Numbered from the stretch's first letter, positions 33,285 to 43,092 are shown. The stretch: 64,000 nt of DNA from Robinsoniella peoriensis (GCF_000797495.1 NZ_JTGN01000002.1:248001-312000), one strand, 5' to 3'. Notes: a model not told the origin generated them from the letters alone. Program-made: numbers and translations.

Positions 33285-34233
33285 GATAGGCAGCGTAGAG
33301 CTGGCAAATCCATTTGTCTTAGCGCCGATGGCAGGGGTAACTGACCTGCCATTTCGCTTGCTTTGCAAAGAGCAGGGGGCAGGACTTTTAAGTATGGAGA
33401 TGGTGAGTGCAAAAGCGATTTCCTTCCATAATAAGAATACAGAAAAACTAATGGAAATAGAAAAATCAGAACATCCCATAGCGTTGCAGCTTTTTGGATC
33501 AGATCCCCATATTATCAGTGAAATGGCAAAGGAAATTGAAGAAAAAGAATTTGATATTCTGGATATTAATATGGGATGTCCGGTCCCGAAGGTAGTGAAT
33601 AACCAGGAAGGTTCCGCACTCATGAAAGATCCCGGGAGAGTTGAGGCAATTGTAAGCAAAACTGTAAAAGCCGTAAATAAACCGGTAACCGTCAAGATCA
33701 GAAAAGGTTTTGACGAAGAGCATGTTAATGCGGTAGAGATAGCCAGAATTATAGAAGGATGCGGAGCGGCGGCAATTACGATACATGGCAGAACCAGAGA
33801 ACAGTATTATTCCGGAGAAGCAGACTGGGAAATAATAAGACAGGTAAAAGAGGCAGTTCGTATACCGGTTATCGGAAATGGTGATGTTACGGATCCACTG
33901 TCAGCAGAGAAGATGATGAAAGAGACCGGATGTGACGGAATCATGATAGGAAGGGCGGCAAGAGGAAATCCATGGATATTCAGGGACTTGGCTGCATACT
34001 TTGAAAGGGGGGTTATACTCCCAAAACCTTCGATTCCGGAATTAAAGGAAATGATTCTCAAACATGCATCTCTTCAGCTTCAATATAAAGGGGCATATAC
34101 CGGAATCCGGGAAATGAGGAAGCACGTTGCATGGTATACTGCAGGGTATCCTCATTCGGCTGCTATACGCAGATGTGTAAATGAGATTGAGAGTATGGAA
34201 CAGTTGGAAAAAATGCTGGAAGAGAAATTTTAA
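33274..34233 (+). CDS. dusB: tRNA-dihydrouridine synthase (DusB type)
   Basis: A 319-residue FMN enzyme that reduces specific uridines in tRNA to dihydrouridine using NADPH. Visible: the FMN-binding start FVLAPMAGVTDLPFRLLCKE near 15-34, DINMGCPVPKVVNNQEGSAL near 100 with the catalytic Cys, KIRKGFD near 140, TIHGRTREQYYSGEADW near 167-183, and IGNGDVTDP and GIMIGRAARGNPWIF near 225. The C-terminal helical domain carries the tRNA recognition region. ATG 33274 has GGAG six bases upstream and overlaps the previous gene; an in-frame TTG at 33262 is less likely. Confidence 0.94.
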   Translation: MKIKIGSVELANPFVLAPMAGVTDLPFRLLCKEQGAGLLSMEMVSAKAISFHNKNTEKLMEIEKSEHPIALQLFGSDPHIISEMAKEIEEKEFDILDINMGCPVPKVVNNQEGSALMKDPGRVEAIVSKTVKAVNKPVTVKIRKGFDEEHVNAVEIARIIEGCGAAAITIHGRTREQYYSGEADWEIIRQVKEAVRIPVIGNGDVTDPLSAEKMMKETGCDGIMIGRAARGNPWIFRDLAAYFERGVILPKPSIPELKEMILKHASLQLQYKGAYTGIREMRKHVAWYTAGYPHSAAIRRCVNEIESMEQLEKMLEEKF

Positions 34234-34276
34234 TATCTGGAAGATACTGGATGGCGCTATTTCGACTTTGAGATTC

Positions 34277-34305
34277 TTGACAATTTGCCATTGATAGGAT
34301 ATAAT
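34277..34305 (+). promoter_or_regulatory. strong promoter of greA-lysS
   Basis: Consensus TTGACA (34277-34282), 17-bp spacer, consensus TATAAT (34300-34305). Transcription should start near 34312, giving a leader of about 125 nt before greA. Confidence 0.8.
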
Positions 34306-34333
34306 ACTGTGATTGTTACGTAAACGTACGATT

Positions 34334-34376
34334 CACCTCATTTTATAGAATGGGAACAGTCCTATAAACTGAGGTG
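34334..34376 (+). promoter_or_regulatory. leader hairpin upstream of greA-lysS
   Basis: CACCTCATTTTATAG (34334-34348) pairs with CTATAAACTGAGGTG (34362-34376), 14 of 15 positions, around a 13-nt loop, followed by TTTCGTT. It lies inside the transcribed leader, about 22 nt after the expected start. It could be a promoter-proximal attenuator or an RNA-stability element. No T-box motif is present. Confidence 0.55.
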
Positions 34377-34436
34377 TTTCGTTCGAAGGGGCTTGAAAAC
34401 AAATACAAGAATAGATGTAGGAAGGGTGCAATAAGA

Positions 34437-34919
34437 ATGGAAGAAAAGAAGAACTTATTAACTTATGCGGGATTAAAAAGCCTGGAAGAAGAGCTTCATG
34501 ATTTAAAGGTTGTAAAAAGAAAAGAAGTTGCCGGTAAGATTAAAGAGGCAAGAGAGCAGGGCGACCTGTCCGAAAATGCGGAATACGATGCAGCGAAAGA
34601 TGAACAGAGAGATATAGAAGCAAGAATTGAGCAGATTGAAAAAATCTTAAAAAATGCAGAAGTTATTGTGGAAGATGAAGTTGATTTAGACAAAATCAGC
34701 GTTGGATGTGCTGTGAAAGTATATGATGCTGAATTTGAAGAAGAACTGGACTTTAAGATCGTAGGTTCTTCCGAAGCAAACAGTCTTCAGGGTAAGATTT
34801 CAAATGAGTCTCCGGTTGGAAAAGCATTAATCGGCGCTAAAGTTGGCGATGAAGTAGTTGTGGAAACCCAGGCGGGAGATATGAAATATAAGGTTTTAGA
34901 AATACAAAGATCCATTTAA
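34437..34919 (+). CDS. greA: transcription elongation factor GreA
   Basis: A 160-residue secondary-channel factor that stimulates RNA polymerase to cleave backtracked transcripts. The N-terminal coiled coil (about 1-80) has [20 protein letters not shown] near 43-62, with the acidic tip residues; the C-terminal FKBP-like domain (about 85-160) has [19 protein letters not shown] near 125. The start is ATG 34437, about 10 bases after GGAAGGG; the open frame extends to 34374 but runs into the leader hairpin. lysS starts 16 bp after the stop, forming the greA-lysS operon seen in Clostridia. Confidence 0.95.
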   Translation: MEEKKNLLTYAGLKSLEEELHDLKVVKRKEVAGKIKEAREQGDLSENAEYDAAKDEQRDIEARIEQIEKILKNAEVIVEDEVDLDKISVGCAVKVYDAEFEEELDFKIVGSSEANSLQGKISNESPVGKALIGAKVGDEVVVETQAGDMKYKVLEIQRSI

Positions 34920-34935
34920 TGAAGGAGGAAAGACA

Positions 34936-36873
34936 GTGGCTGAACAGAAGAAGGTACAGGAACAGGATATTAATCAGTTGTTAAAGGTACGCCGCGAGAA
35001 GCTGGAAGAATTACAGGCGAACGGTAATAATCCTTTTGAAATTATGAAATATGATGTAGACCATCATAGCAGAGAAGTGAAAGAGAATTTTGAAGAGCTG
35101 GAAGGCAAACAGGTTTCCCTGGCTGGACGTATTATGTCCAAACGTGTTATGGGAAAAGCTTCTTTTTGCAATATTCAGGATCTGGAAGGAAATATCCAGT
35201 CTTATGTTGCAAGAGACAGTATCGGAGAAGAAGAATACAAAGCATTTAAGAAAATGGATATTGGTGATATCGTTGGCTTAAAGGGTGAAGTATTTAAAAC
35301 GAAAACAGGTGAAATCTCAATTCATGCATCTGCAGTATCTCTGTTGTCTAAGAGTCTTCAGATCCTGCCGGAAAAATTCCATGGACTGACCAATACAGAT
35401 ATCCGTTACCGTCAGAGATATGTGGATTTAATCATGAACCAGGATGTGAAGGAAACCTTTGTGAAACGTTCCAAGATCATTAGCTGCATTCGTCAGTACC
35501 TGGATGGGAACGGATTTATGGAAGTAGAAACTCCGATCCTGGTTCCAAATGCAGGCGGAGCTGCTGCCAGACCTTTTGACACACATTATAATGCATTAGA
35601 TGAAGATGTGCATCTGAGAATTTCTCTGGAGTTATATCTGAAGAGACTGATCGTAGGCGGACTGGAACGCGTTTATGAAATTGGACGTGTTTTCCGTAAC
35701 GAAGGATTGGATACCAGACATAATCCGGAATTTACATTACTAGAGCTCTATCAGGCATATACAGATTACCATGGCATGATGGATCTGTCTGAGAACCTTT
35801 ACCGTCATGTAGCGCAGGAAGTCCTGGGTACAACAGTAATTAACTATGGTGACGTGGAGATCGATTTATCCAAGCCTTTCGAACGTCTTACTATGGTAGA
35901 AGCGGTGAAGAAATATGCAGGTGTGGACTTTAATGAAATCAAGACAGAAGAAGAAGCGAAAGCTTTAGCTGATAAAAAGGGTGTACACTACGAGGCCAGA
36001 CATAAAAAGGGCGATATCCTGAATCTTCTTTTTGAAGAATTTGTAGAGGAACAGCTGGTTCAGCCAACCTTTATTATGGATCATCCGGTGGAAGTATCTC
36101 CTCTTGCGAAGAGAATACCTGGAAATCCGGATTATACAGAGCGTTTCGAACTGTTTATCACTAAACGAGAGATGGCAAATGCGTTCTCCGAATTAAATGA
36201 CCCAATCGACCAGCGCGGACGTTTTGAAGCACAGGAAGAATTAAAGGCTCAGGGAGACGAAGAAGCCAACAGCGTTGATGAAGACTTCTTAAATGCCCTG
36301 GAACATGGTATGCCGCCTACAGGTGGAATTGGAATCGGTATTGACCGTATGGTAATGCTGCTTACGAATGCTGCAGCGATTCGTGATGTGCTGTTATTCC
36401 CCACAATGAAGAGCATCGGCGGTTCTGATGCTTCTGCAAAAAAAGGAAAAACAGAAAATGCAGCACCGGTACAGGAAGTAAAAGCTGCGGAAGCTATCGA
36501 TTTTTCAAAGGTAAAAGTGGAGCCTCTTTTTGAAGAAATGGTGGATTTTGAGACCTTCTCAAAGGCTGATTACAGAGCTGTGAAGGTAAAAGAATGTACA
36601 GCAGTTCCGAAGAGCAAGAAGCTTTTGAAGTTTGTTCTGGACGATGGTTCAGGCACAGAAAGAGTGATTTTAAGCGGTATTCACGAGTATTACGAGCCGG
36701 AAGACCTGGTTGGAAAAACTTGTATTGCAATCGTAAATCTGCCTCCAAGACCTATGATGGGCATTGATTCTTGTGGAATGCTGATTTCAGCAGTTCATGA
36801 GGATGACGGGAAAGAAGGTCTGAATCTTTTGATGGTGGATGACCGGATTCCGGCAGGTGCAAAGCTGTATTAA
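34936..36873 (+). CDS. lysS: lysyl-tRNA synthetase (class II) fused to a C-terminal tRNA-binding domain
   Basis: A 645-residue enzyme charging tRNA-Lys. Residues about 55-165 are the OB-fold anticodon domain; about 175-495 the class II catalytic core with [20 protein letters not shown] (motif 1), [20 protein letters not shown] (motif 2) and [16 protein letters not shown] (motif 3). After an Ala/Lys/Glu linker, residues about 530-645 form an extra EMAP/Trbp111-like OB domain ([20 protein letters not shown], ending [18 protein letters not shown]), normally found on methionyl-tRNA synthetase. It should raise tRNA affinity. Start is GTG 34936 behind GGAGGAAAG. Standard bacterial LysS is about 495-500 residues, so the fusion accounts for the extra length. 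Confidence 0.95.
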   Translation: MAEQKKVQEQDINQLLKVRREKLEELQANGNNPFEIMKYDVDHHSREVKENFEELEGKQVSLAGRIMSKRVMGKASFCNIQDLEGNIQSYVARDSIGEEEYKAFKKMDIGDIVGLKGEVFKTKTGEISIHASAVSLLSKSLQILPEKFHGLTNTDIRYRQRYVDLIMNQDVKETFVKRSKIISCIRQYLDGNGFMEVETPILVPNAGGAAARPFDTHYNALDEDVHLRISLELYLKRLIVGGLERVYEIGRVFRNEGLDTRHNPEFTLLELYQAYTDYHGMMDLSENLYRHVAQEVLGTTVINYGDVEIDLSKPFERLTMVEAVKKYAGVDFNEIKTEEEAKALADKKGVHYEARHKKGDILNLLFEEFVEEQLVQPTFIMDHPVEVSPLAKRIPGNPDYTERFELFITKREMANAFSELNDPIDQRGRFEAQEELKAQGDEEANSVDEDFLNALEHGMPPTGGIGIGIDRMVMLLTNAAAIRDVLLFPTMKSIGGSDASAKKGKTENAAPVQEVKAAEAIDFSKVKVEPLFEEMVDFETFSKADYRAVKVKECTAVPKSKKLLKFVLDDGSGTERVILSGIHEYYEPEDLVGKTCIAIVNLPPRPMMGIDSCGMLISAVHEDDGKEGLNLLMVDDRIPAGAKLY

Positions 36874-36892
36874 GATAGCTGCGTATAATTTT

Positions 36893-36927
36893 AGTCCTCA
36901 GAAGCGATTATGCTTCTGGGGATTTTT
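36893..36927 (+). terminator. intrinsic terminator of greA-lysS
   Basis: TCCTCAGAAGC and GCTTCTGGGGA form an 11-bp stem (with wobble) around GATTAT, followed by five T residues. Confidence 0.85.
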
Positions 36928-36962
36928 AGGTTTTAATAGCATAATGGGTGTTTATGAATAAT

Positions 36963-37009
36963 AAAAACAGCGTATGCAATGAAAAATAATCATTGCTTCG
37001 CTGTTTTTT
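36963..37009. terminator. terminator of the AraC-type regulator gene
   Basis: AACAGCG/CGCTGTT outer stem and GCAATGA/TCATTGC inner stem, with a T-run on both sides. It lies just downstream of the leftward regulator gene and backs up the lysS terminator. Confidence 0.8.
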
Positions 37010-37015
37010 GTCCCA

Positions 37016-39274
37016 TTATTTATTTCTGTCCCTTTTTTCCATTACATAATCGGCATACTTCTGTGGTGTTAACCCGGTATATTTGCTGAACACCCGGATG
37101 AAGGTGTTGGAGCTGTTGAATCCTGTCAGGGTACTTAAGTCCTTGGTTTTCAGAAAAGGATCTTTTTCCAGCAGGGCTTTGGCCTGATTAATCCGGTAGT
37201 TATTCAGATAATCCTTAAAATTGTTGTCACTTAGCTGTTTGAATAGAATACCGCAGTATTTAGGTGAGATATTAAACTGGTCAGCAAGGTCGTTGAGCAT
37301 GATGTTATCATGGTAATTCTGGTGAATATAGTCCAGCATGCGGGAGAGGACAGCCTCATCCTGGGTCTGGGTGCGCCGGTTTTTCTCACGGATGGTCTCG
37401 GTGAGAACCGTTTTGATACCAGTGATCGTCACCGAATCCGCCCAATGTGTATACCAGTGTTCGTAGTCAATGGAGCGGCCAATAAATTCCTCAGGGCAGG
37501 TTTTCATCTCCTGGAATATTCTGTTCACGGTTCCGATCAGGGCGTAGATAAAGTTCTGCAGAACCTCCATGGGCAGAACTTTGTGGACCAGGTTTTCACG
37601 GATCAGATTATCGAACAGTTCAAGTGCCTGCTCCTGTCCTTCGATAACGGTCTGTATCAGTTTATTCTCCATAGAAAGAGGGTAGGAGTATGTAGCGGAG
37701 TCTATATCTGCTATCTGAGCATGGGTGATGATTTTGTCGTGTGGCAGCATGGGGAGATATTCTGCTATCTTCAAAGTTTCCAGGTAACAGGGATGCAGAT
37801 TCTCAAAGCCTTCTTTTACCGAACTCAGAATAATCTGTTCTTCCCAGTATTTTCCTCCTTCCTCGTCCGTTTCCGGGGAAGGGGACATCACCTGGGCTGC
37901 CAGTGCCTTTGCTTCCTCAAGACTGTCGGATATCAGGATCAGGGCATAACGGTACATAGATAATTTTACAAATACAAGATCATTACGCTGCAGACAGCTT
38001 TTAAAGATCAGGTTTTTATAAAGCTCCAGCTGGCAGAATCTGCTGTCATCCGGAGGAAGACTGGAATCCGGGGTAAAGCAGATCAGTCCCACACAAAAAC
38101 GGCTGTTATCAGGAAAAAACGGCTTTTCTTTTGGTGCCAGGCAGCCGTTGGGGTCTGTGAGCAGATTCTGGTAATACTGTTGTGCAAGTAATGTATCCGT
38201 GGTCTTCTGGGTTGCCAGAAGGCTGTGGTTCAGGCTCTGAATTTTAGCCAGATTTTCATTCAAAATCCCAAACTCGTCATAGCTCTGGGAATCTTCCTTT
38301 ATATGTGGCTGCAATACTTTATAAATTGGTTTGTACAGAAGATTTGCCACATAATAAAAGACAGCACACAGCAACACGAAAATAGCCATGACAGACACCA
38401 GGTACAGAAAAATATTCATAGCGTTCAGACTGTACCGGTCATAGAGATAGGATATATTCCAGTTCATTGACAGAAGATGCGTATTTGCAATATAGAAGCC
38501 GGATTTCCGGACTATGTCTTTGTTGGAATCCAAGTCTTTCTGCAGTGATTTAAACAGTTTCAAATCCTCTTCATCCTGAGAACTGGATATGAAAAGTCCA
38601 TTGGTGCCGGAAATCCAGTATTTCTCGGGGGTGGCAGTGCCTACCAGGGAAGAAATGGGGATATCAGCCATATAGATACATGTCCGGGGCTGTTTACAAC
38701 CCTTAATCAAATAGTAAAGAGAGACAAGTGAGCCTTTTTCATCATAGTGAGGGATAACATAGGGAAACATATTTGTTTCGAAATAATGCTGTATATCTGC
38801 CAGATCCTTTGCAGACAGCCCTTTTTTCTTCAAAAATTCGGATATGGAAAAAGAACCTTCCGGCGACAGGACAGTGGAATGTGTGTTGTTTTCAAGATCA
38901 ATCTGTCCGTTATTTAGGAGCAGATAGACCTGGAAGCGGGTCTCTCCGGCACCGGCATGTTTTAACAATGCCTTTTGGGCCTTGGAGGACAGAAAATAAA
39001 AATCAGGTGTCCCCTCCGAGACAGACCATTCCTTTATCAGGGAATCGTTTACAATATCCGTCATAGTATTGGAAATCTCTTTGAGTGAGGCGGCGCTCTT
39101 CTCTTCCAGTATAGTCCGGGAAACAGTGATGGAACTCATATAATTTTCTTCCGATTTTTGTGACAGGAATATTCCTGAGACAGATGCAAACGCCAGCGTC
39201 ACAGCAGCGGCTAAGAGCAGGAAGACAAATTTCATTTTTTGATGATATAACCCGGAAGGATGTTTCAGCATCAT
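37016..39274 (-). CDS. membrane-anchored AraC family sensor-regulator
   Basis: A 752-residue protein. TM1 is about 14-35 and TM2 about 285-308; between them lies a large extracytoplasmic sensor of about 250 residues, Cache-like in arrangement. A cytoplasmic linker of about 330 residues follows, and the C-terminal 100 residues contain two helix-turn-helix units of the AraC type (MLDYIHQNYHDNIMLNDLAD, then FNSSNTFIRVFSKYTGLTPQ). Such proteins in Clostridia and Bacillus sense sugars outside the cell and activate the adjacent carbohydrate operon. Here it diverges from the sugar ABC transporter and GH88 genes, which are its likely targets. AAGGAGGTG precedes the two possible ATG starts; the first is used. 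Confidence 0.88.
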   Translation of the reverse strand: MMLKHPSGLYHQKMKFVFLLLAAAVTLAFASVSGIFLSQKSEENYMSSITVSRTILEEKSAASLKEISNTMTDIVNDSLIKEWSVSEGTPDFYFLSSKAQKALLKHAGAGETRFQVYLLLNNGQIDLENNTHSTVLSPEGSFSISEFLKKKGLSAKDLADIQHYFETNMFPYVIPHYDEKGSLVSLYYLIKGCKQPRTCIYMADIPISSLVGTATPEKYWISGTNGLFISSSQDEEDLKLFKSLQKDLDSNKDIVRKSGFYIANTHLLSMNWNISYLYDRYSLNAMNIFLYLVSVMAIFVLLCAVFYYVANLLYKPIYKVLQPHIKEDSQSYDEFGILNENLAKIQSLNHSLLATQKTTDTLLAQQYYQNLLTDPNGCLAPKEKPFFPDNSRFCVGLICFTPDSSLPPDDSRFCQLELYKNLIFKSCLQRNDLVFVKLSMYRYALILISDSLEEAKALAAQVMSPSPETDEEGGKYWEEQIILSSVKEGFENLHPCYLETLKIAEYLPMLPHDKIITHAQIADIDSATYSYPLSMENKLIQTVIEGQEQALELFDNLIRENLVHKVLPMEVLQNFIYALIGTVNRIFQEMKTCPEEFIGRSIDYEHWYTHWADSVTITGIKTVLTETIREKNRRTQTQDEAVLSRMLDYIHQNYHDNIMLNDLADQFNISPKYCGILFKQLSDNNFKDYLNNYRINQAKALLEKDPFLKTKDLSTLTGFNSSNTFIRVFSKYTGLTPQKYADYVMEKRDRNK

Positions 39275-39318
39275 CGCGCACCTCCTTTTTGGTGTAAATT
39301 GTTGGAAATTCAGTATAA

Positions 39319-39347
39319 ATTATAATTGCATTCTGGTGATAATTCAA
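39319..39347 (-). promoter_or_regulatory. promoter of the AraC-type regulator gene
   Basis: On the minus strand TTGAAT (39347-39342), 17-bp spacer, TATAAT (39324-39319), about 45 bp before the start codon. Confidence 0.6.
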
Positions 39348-39543
39348 GTGAAAGAGCCCTATTTTACAAGGATTAGGACAAAATGGTGATCTTTTGAAAA
39401 ATGATGATGCACGAAAAATGGGCGGGACATTGAAAAAAGGGTACTGAGAGAAAAGTGGGTATCCCAAAAAGCAGAGAAAAAACAGGCCGGGGAATTTGAT
39501 GATTTACTTTTCAAACATGATCCGTTAAGGTTGATCTATCGAC

Positions 39544-39557
39544 TCGAAGCGCTTCGA
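39544..39557. promoter_or_regulatory. 14-bp LacI-type palindrome before the ABC operon
   Basis: TCGAAGCGCTTCGA is perfectly self-complementary with the central CG and GAAGCGCTTC core typical of LacI/GalR operators. It is not a good match to the catabolite-control cre consensus. It lies 29 bp before the permease start, within or just after the likely promoter, a position suited to repression. The rest of the 311-bp divergent region (39275-39585) holds the minus-strand promoter and otherwise nothing I can name. Confidence 0.6.
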
Positions 39558-39585
39558 TACTGTAGAAAGGAGAGAAAAGAGGACT

Positions 39586-40530
39586 TTGGCTAAACAACAA
39601 ATAAAAACACAGAAGAAAAGAAATTTTTCTTTTGTTATAAAGAAAATAGTTTCAAGCAAGGAATTATATCTTCTGCTGCTTCCGGGTATTATCTGGTATC
39701 TTCTATTTGCATACCGCCCTATGACGGAACTTAAGATTGCGTTCTATGATTACAATGTATTTCAGGGCATTGAAGGCAGTACGTTTACAGGTCTTCAGAA
39801 TTTTATTGAATTTTTTAAGGGGAAGGATTTTCCCAGGGTATTGAAAAACACCCTGATGATTTCTTTCTGGCAGTTATTGATCTGCTTTCCGGTGCCTATC
39901 GCACTGGCAATTTGTGTAACAGAGATGAAGAACAAGTTTGTCAGCAGGATGACGCAGATGTCCACGCTGCTTACGCACTTTATATCGGTAGTGGTGGTCT
40001 GCGGTATTGTGATTAACTTTCTTTCACCCAGTACCGGTGTGATAAATCTGGTATTGGAAAAGCTGGGTGCAGATCCGGTGTACTTTATGACAAAACCGGA
40101 ATATTTCAAAGGAATCTATACTTTGATGACACTGTGGCAGAATGCAGGATTTGATGCACTGGTATATATTGCCGCAATTATGGGAATAGACCAGCAGCTT
40201 TATGAGGCAGCAACTGTGGACGGGGCAGGGAAAATGAAGAAAATTTTTCATGTGACGATTCCGGGTATGGTACCTGCTATTGTAACCATGCTGATTCTCA
40301 AGCTGGGAGGGATCATCAAGGTAGGGTACGAGGCGATTCTGCTTCTGTACCAGCCGGCAACTTATTCGGCAGCAGATGTTATATCCACCTACTCTTACCG
40401 TCTGGCATTTGAAAACGGAAACTATGGGCTGTCTGTGGCGGCTGGGTTATTTGAATCCGCGGTTGCATTCATCATGGTAATTCTTGCTAACAAAATCAGC
40501 AAGAAGATTTCCGATAACGCATTATGGTAA
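39586..40530 (+). CDS. sugar ABC transporter permease (LplB type)
   Basis: A 314-residue inner-membrane permease with six helices. It has the MalF/LplB-type binding-protein-dependent transport domain and the EAA loop YEAATVDGAGKMKKIFHVTI near 206-225 that docks the ATPase. The N-terminus is basic (MAKQQIKTQKKRNFSF). The start is TTG 39586; AAAGGAGAG is about 12 bases upstream and AGAGGA closer. First gene of a four-gene operon with a second permease, a binding protein and a GH88 enzyme. No ATPase is encoded here, so a shared MsmX-like ATPase elsewhere is expected. Confidence 0.9.
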   Translation: MAKQQIKTQKKRNFSFVIKKIVSSKELYLLLLPGIIWYLLFAYRPMTELKIAFYDYNVFQGIEGSTFTGLQNFIEFFKGKDFPRVLKNTLMISFWQLLICFPVPIALAICVTEMKNKFVSRMTQMSTLLTHFISVVVVCGIVINFLSPSTGVINLVLEKLGADPVYFMTKPEYFKGIYTLMTLWQNAGFDALVYIAAIMGIDQQLYEAATVDGAGKMKKIFHVTIPGMVPAIVTMLILKLGGIIKVGYEAILLLYQPATYSAADVISTYSYRLAFENGNYGLSVAAGLFESAVAFIMVILANKISKKISDNALW

Positions 40531-40542
40531 GGAGGAAAAGAG

Positions 40543-41442
40543 ATGTTGAGAAATAAAATAAAACAGGGACAGGTTATCGGGTTCGAAGAAAAGATCTTCA
40601 ATGTGGTGATGGTTATTCTGGGTATCCTGATTACCTTTATCGCTCTGTATCCCATATATTATGTATTGATTTCTTCCTTCAGCAAGCCATTTTTTGTTGA
40701 AAATGGGGATGTTTTACTGAAGATCAGGGAGTTTACTACAGCAAGTTATGAGGCAGTTTTTAAGCGTGACGGGCTGTGGTCAGCTTACGGAAATGCTATT
40801 TTTTACACGGTCTTCGGACTATTGGCAAATATGTTCTTTACAACTACTATGGCATATGCGTTATCGAAGAAATATCTGATGGGAAGAAAAGCTCTGACAC
40901 TATTCACAGTCTTTACCATGTGGTTCAGCGCAGGGATCATTCCCACTTATATGAATTTCAGCAATCTGGGACTGCTGGACACAAGAGCGGCAATTATTTT
41001 TGGGTTCGCAATTGAGACGTATAATCTGATTATTATGAAGAGCTTTTTTGAGCAGGTGCCGGAGGCACTGGAAGAGGCAGCGTTCATTGACGGTGCAGGG
41101 CATTTCAGGGTATTATGGAATATATATCTGCCCCTATCAAAACCGGCACTTGCCACTGTAGGATTGTTTTACGGCATCAGCAGGTGGAACGGTTATTTCT
41201 GGGCAATGCAGCTTCTAAAAGATGACGGCAAGATCCCTTTGCAGGTATTCCTGAAAAAATTAATCGTGGAGAGGGTATCCAACCCTTCCGATGCGGCAAT
41301 TGTGACAAAGGCATCGCTCACTTCACCTACCACGCAGGTATATGCATTGATTATACTGGCAGTTGTTCCCATGATTATTGTATTCCCTTTTATTCAAAAA
41401 TATTTTAAATCAGGCCTCACCCTGGGTGGTGTCAAAGGCTAA
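40543..41442 (+). CDS. sugar ABC transporter permease (LplC/YtcP type)
   Basis: A 299-residue permease, partner of the preceding gene. Six helices; the EAA loop is LEEAAFIDGAGHFRVLWNIY near 182-201. The end KSGLTLGGVKG matches the common C-terminal YFxKGxxxGxVKG pattern of this family. A strong AAGGAGG precedes the ATG, 12 bp after the first permease stop. The two permeases should form the heterodimeric membrane channel for an oligosaccharide. Confidence 0.92.
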   Translation: MLRNKIKQGQVIGFEEKIFNVVMVILGILITFIALYPIYYVLISSFSKPFFVENGDVLLKIREFTTASYEAVFKRDGLWSAYGNAIFYTVFGLLANMFFTTTMAYALSKKYLMGRKALTLFTVFTMWFSAGIIPTYMNFSNLGLLDTRAAIIFGFAIETYNLIIMKSFFEQVPEALEEAAFIDGAGHFRVLWNIYLPLSKPALATVGLFYGISRWNGYFWAMQLLKDDGKIPLQVFLKKLIVERVSNPSDAAIVTKASLTSPTTQVYALIILAVVPMIIVFPFIQKYFKSGLTLGGVKG

Positions 41443-41465
41443 TTATAAATGGAGGATTATTCATT

Positions 41466-43028
41466 ATGAAGAGAAAACAGATTACAGTATTATTACTGAC
41501 CGCAGTTCTTGGCTTGTCTATGATATTTGGTGCAGCAGGATGCGGAAAAGTGAAGGATAGCACAGCAACTGCTTCTAAGGGAGAGGGCAGCAAAGAATTC
41601 ACGGCGTTTATGTTCCTGTCCGGAACACCTTTTAATTCTGACTGGGAAGTGTGGAAAGAGGTGGAGAAGAAAACGGGTGTAAAACTCAAAGGGCTGGTTG
41701 CCTCATCCAATTCCGATTATGCTACAGCGTTCCAGAATATGGTGGCATCCGGGCAGCTGGCTGATATTATTGCATGTGATTTAACGACTGATATGGAGAA
41801 ACTGGGTAAGGACGGAGGGGTTATCCCTTTAAATGATCTGATTGAGGAGCATGCCCCTCATATCAAAGAAGCACTGGATAATGACCCGAATCTGAAATAT
41901 CAGGCAACAGCGGAAGACGGACATATCTATAATATCCCGTTGGGAAAAGAGCTGAAGTCTTCACAATTTTACTGGATACGCCAGGACTGGCTGGATAAAC
42001 TGGGGCTGAAGGCACCGGAAACCGTGGATGAACTCCATGATGTACTGACAGCATTTAAGAACAATGATCCCAACGGCAATGGAAAGGCAGACGAGATTCC
42101 GCTGTTTGACCGCTCTGCTACTTCGGAGACAGAAATGGGAGAGTATCTCGCACTGTGGGATTCCAGTGCATCCTTCTATCCCCGTGACGGTAAAATCACA
42201 TTTGAACCGCTGACAGATAATTATAAACTTGCGGTAAAAAATCTGGCTCAGTGGTATAAAGAGGGACTGATTGATCCGGAGATTTTTACAAGAGGCATGT
42301 CCGCAAGAGATACACTGCTTAGTAATAACACAGGTGGATTTACCCATGACTGGGTAAGTACAGGTAATTACAATGATTCTCTGGGAGAGGAAATACCGGG
42401 ATTTAATATGGTGGCAATTGCACCGTTAAAAGACCAGAATGGGAATGTGAAGGAGCGTGATTACCGTTATGCTGAGTGCGGATGGGGAATCTCTTCCCAG
42501 TGCAAGGATCCGGAGAGTGCAATTGCGTTTATGGATTTCATGTTTACAGAGGAAGGTTCCGATTTGATGAACTGGGGTATCGAGGGCAGGACATACACGG
42601 TGGATGACAACGGCGGGAAAGCTTTTACAGAGGAAGTGTTCAAATCCGGACTGGCACCGGTGGAATATCTGCGTTCCCTGGGCTCACAATACCGTGCCGG
42701 TTATATCCAGGCAGCAGATTATGAGTATGCGACCATGAATGATGCAGGGAAAGCAGCAAACAAGCTTTATGATTCACATGATGAATGGTTTAGTGCTCCA
42801 AAACTTCCGGAGCTGAAGCTGAGCACAGAGGATATGGATGAATACAAGAGCATCATGTCGGGAATTCAGCCAATTGTTTATGAAAAGCTGCAGAGCTGGA
42901 TTTTAGGTTCCAGCAATATAGACGATGAATACGATGCATTTATTCAGGAACTTAAGGACAGGAATATTGAAAAAGCAATTGAAATTCAGCAGACGGCTTA
43001 CGATAATTATATCAAAGTGACAAAATAA
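41466..43028 (+). CDS. extracellular solute-binding lipoprotein of a sugar ABC transporter
   Basis: A 520-residue family 1 binding protein. Residues 1-25 are a signal peptide with lipobox AAGC and lipidated Cys26. The body has FMFLSGTPFNSDWEVWKEVE near 40, a two-lobed binding fold, and a typical metal-loop-like segment NDPNGNGKADEIPLFD near 199-214 (Asp/Asn-rich, calcium-binding in LplA/AlgQ-type proteins such as alginate-oligosaccharide binders). Length near 520 and this loop place it in the LplA/AlgQ group that binds large or acidic oligosaccharides. Its operon partner GH88 supports an unsaturated uronic acid ligand. Confidence 0.92.
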   Translation: MKRKQITVLLLTAVLGLSMIFGAAGCGKVKDSTATASKGEGSKEFTAFMFLSGTPFNSDWEVWKEVEKKTGVKLKGLVASSNSDYATAFQNMVASGQLADIIACDLTTDMEKLGKDGGVIPLNDLIEEHAPHIKEALDNDPNLKYQATAEDGHIYNIPLGKELKSSQFYWIRQDWLDKLGLKAPETVDELHDVLTAFKNNDPNGNGKADEIPLFDRSATSETEMGEYLALWDSSASFYPRDGKITFEPLTDNYKLAVKNLAQWYKEGLIDPEIFTRGMSARDTLLSNNTGGFTHDWVSTGNYNDSLGEEIPGFNMVAIAPLKDQNGNVKERDYRYAECGWGISSQCKDPESAIAFMDFMFTEEGSDLMNWGIEGRTYTVDDNGGKAFTEEVFKSGLAPVEYLRSLGSQYRAGYIQAADYEYATMNDAGKAANKLYDSHDEWFSAPKLPELKLSTEDMDEYKSIMSGIQPIVYEKLQSWILGSSNIDDEYDAFIQELKDRNIEKAIEIQQTAYDNYIKVTK

Positions 43029-43092
43029 AAAATTATGGGACTGCCACAAATGGAGAATTCAGCGGAACGGGAGTTACAGCAGGAGGGCATTT

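Noticed and set aside
34320..34436. T-box riboswitch before greA-lysS
   Set aside because: The leader is only about 125 nt, has no T-box sequence and no specifier-loop architecture; only one strong hairpin is seen.
39541..39560. Catabolite-control (cre) site
   Set aside because: The palindrome has the central CG but differs from the cre consensus at several fixed positions; a specific LacI-family operator fits better.
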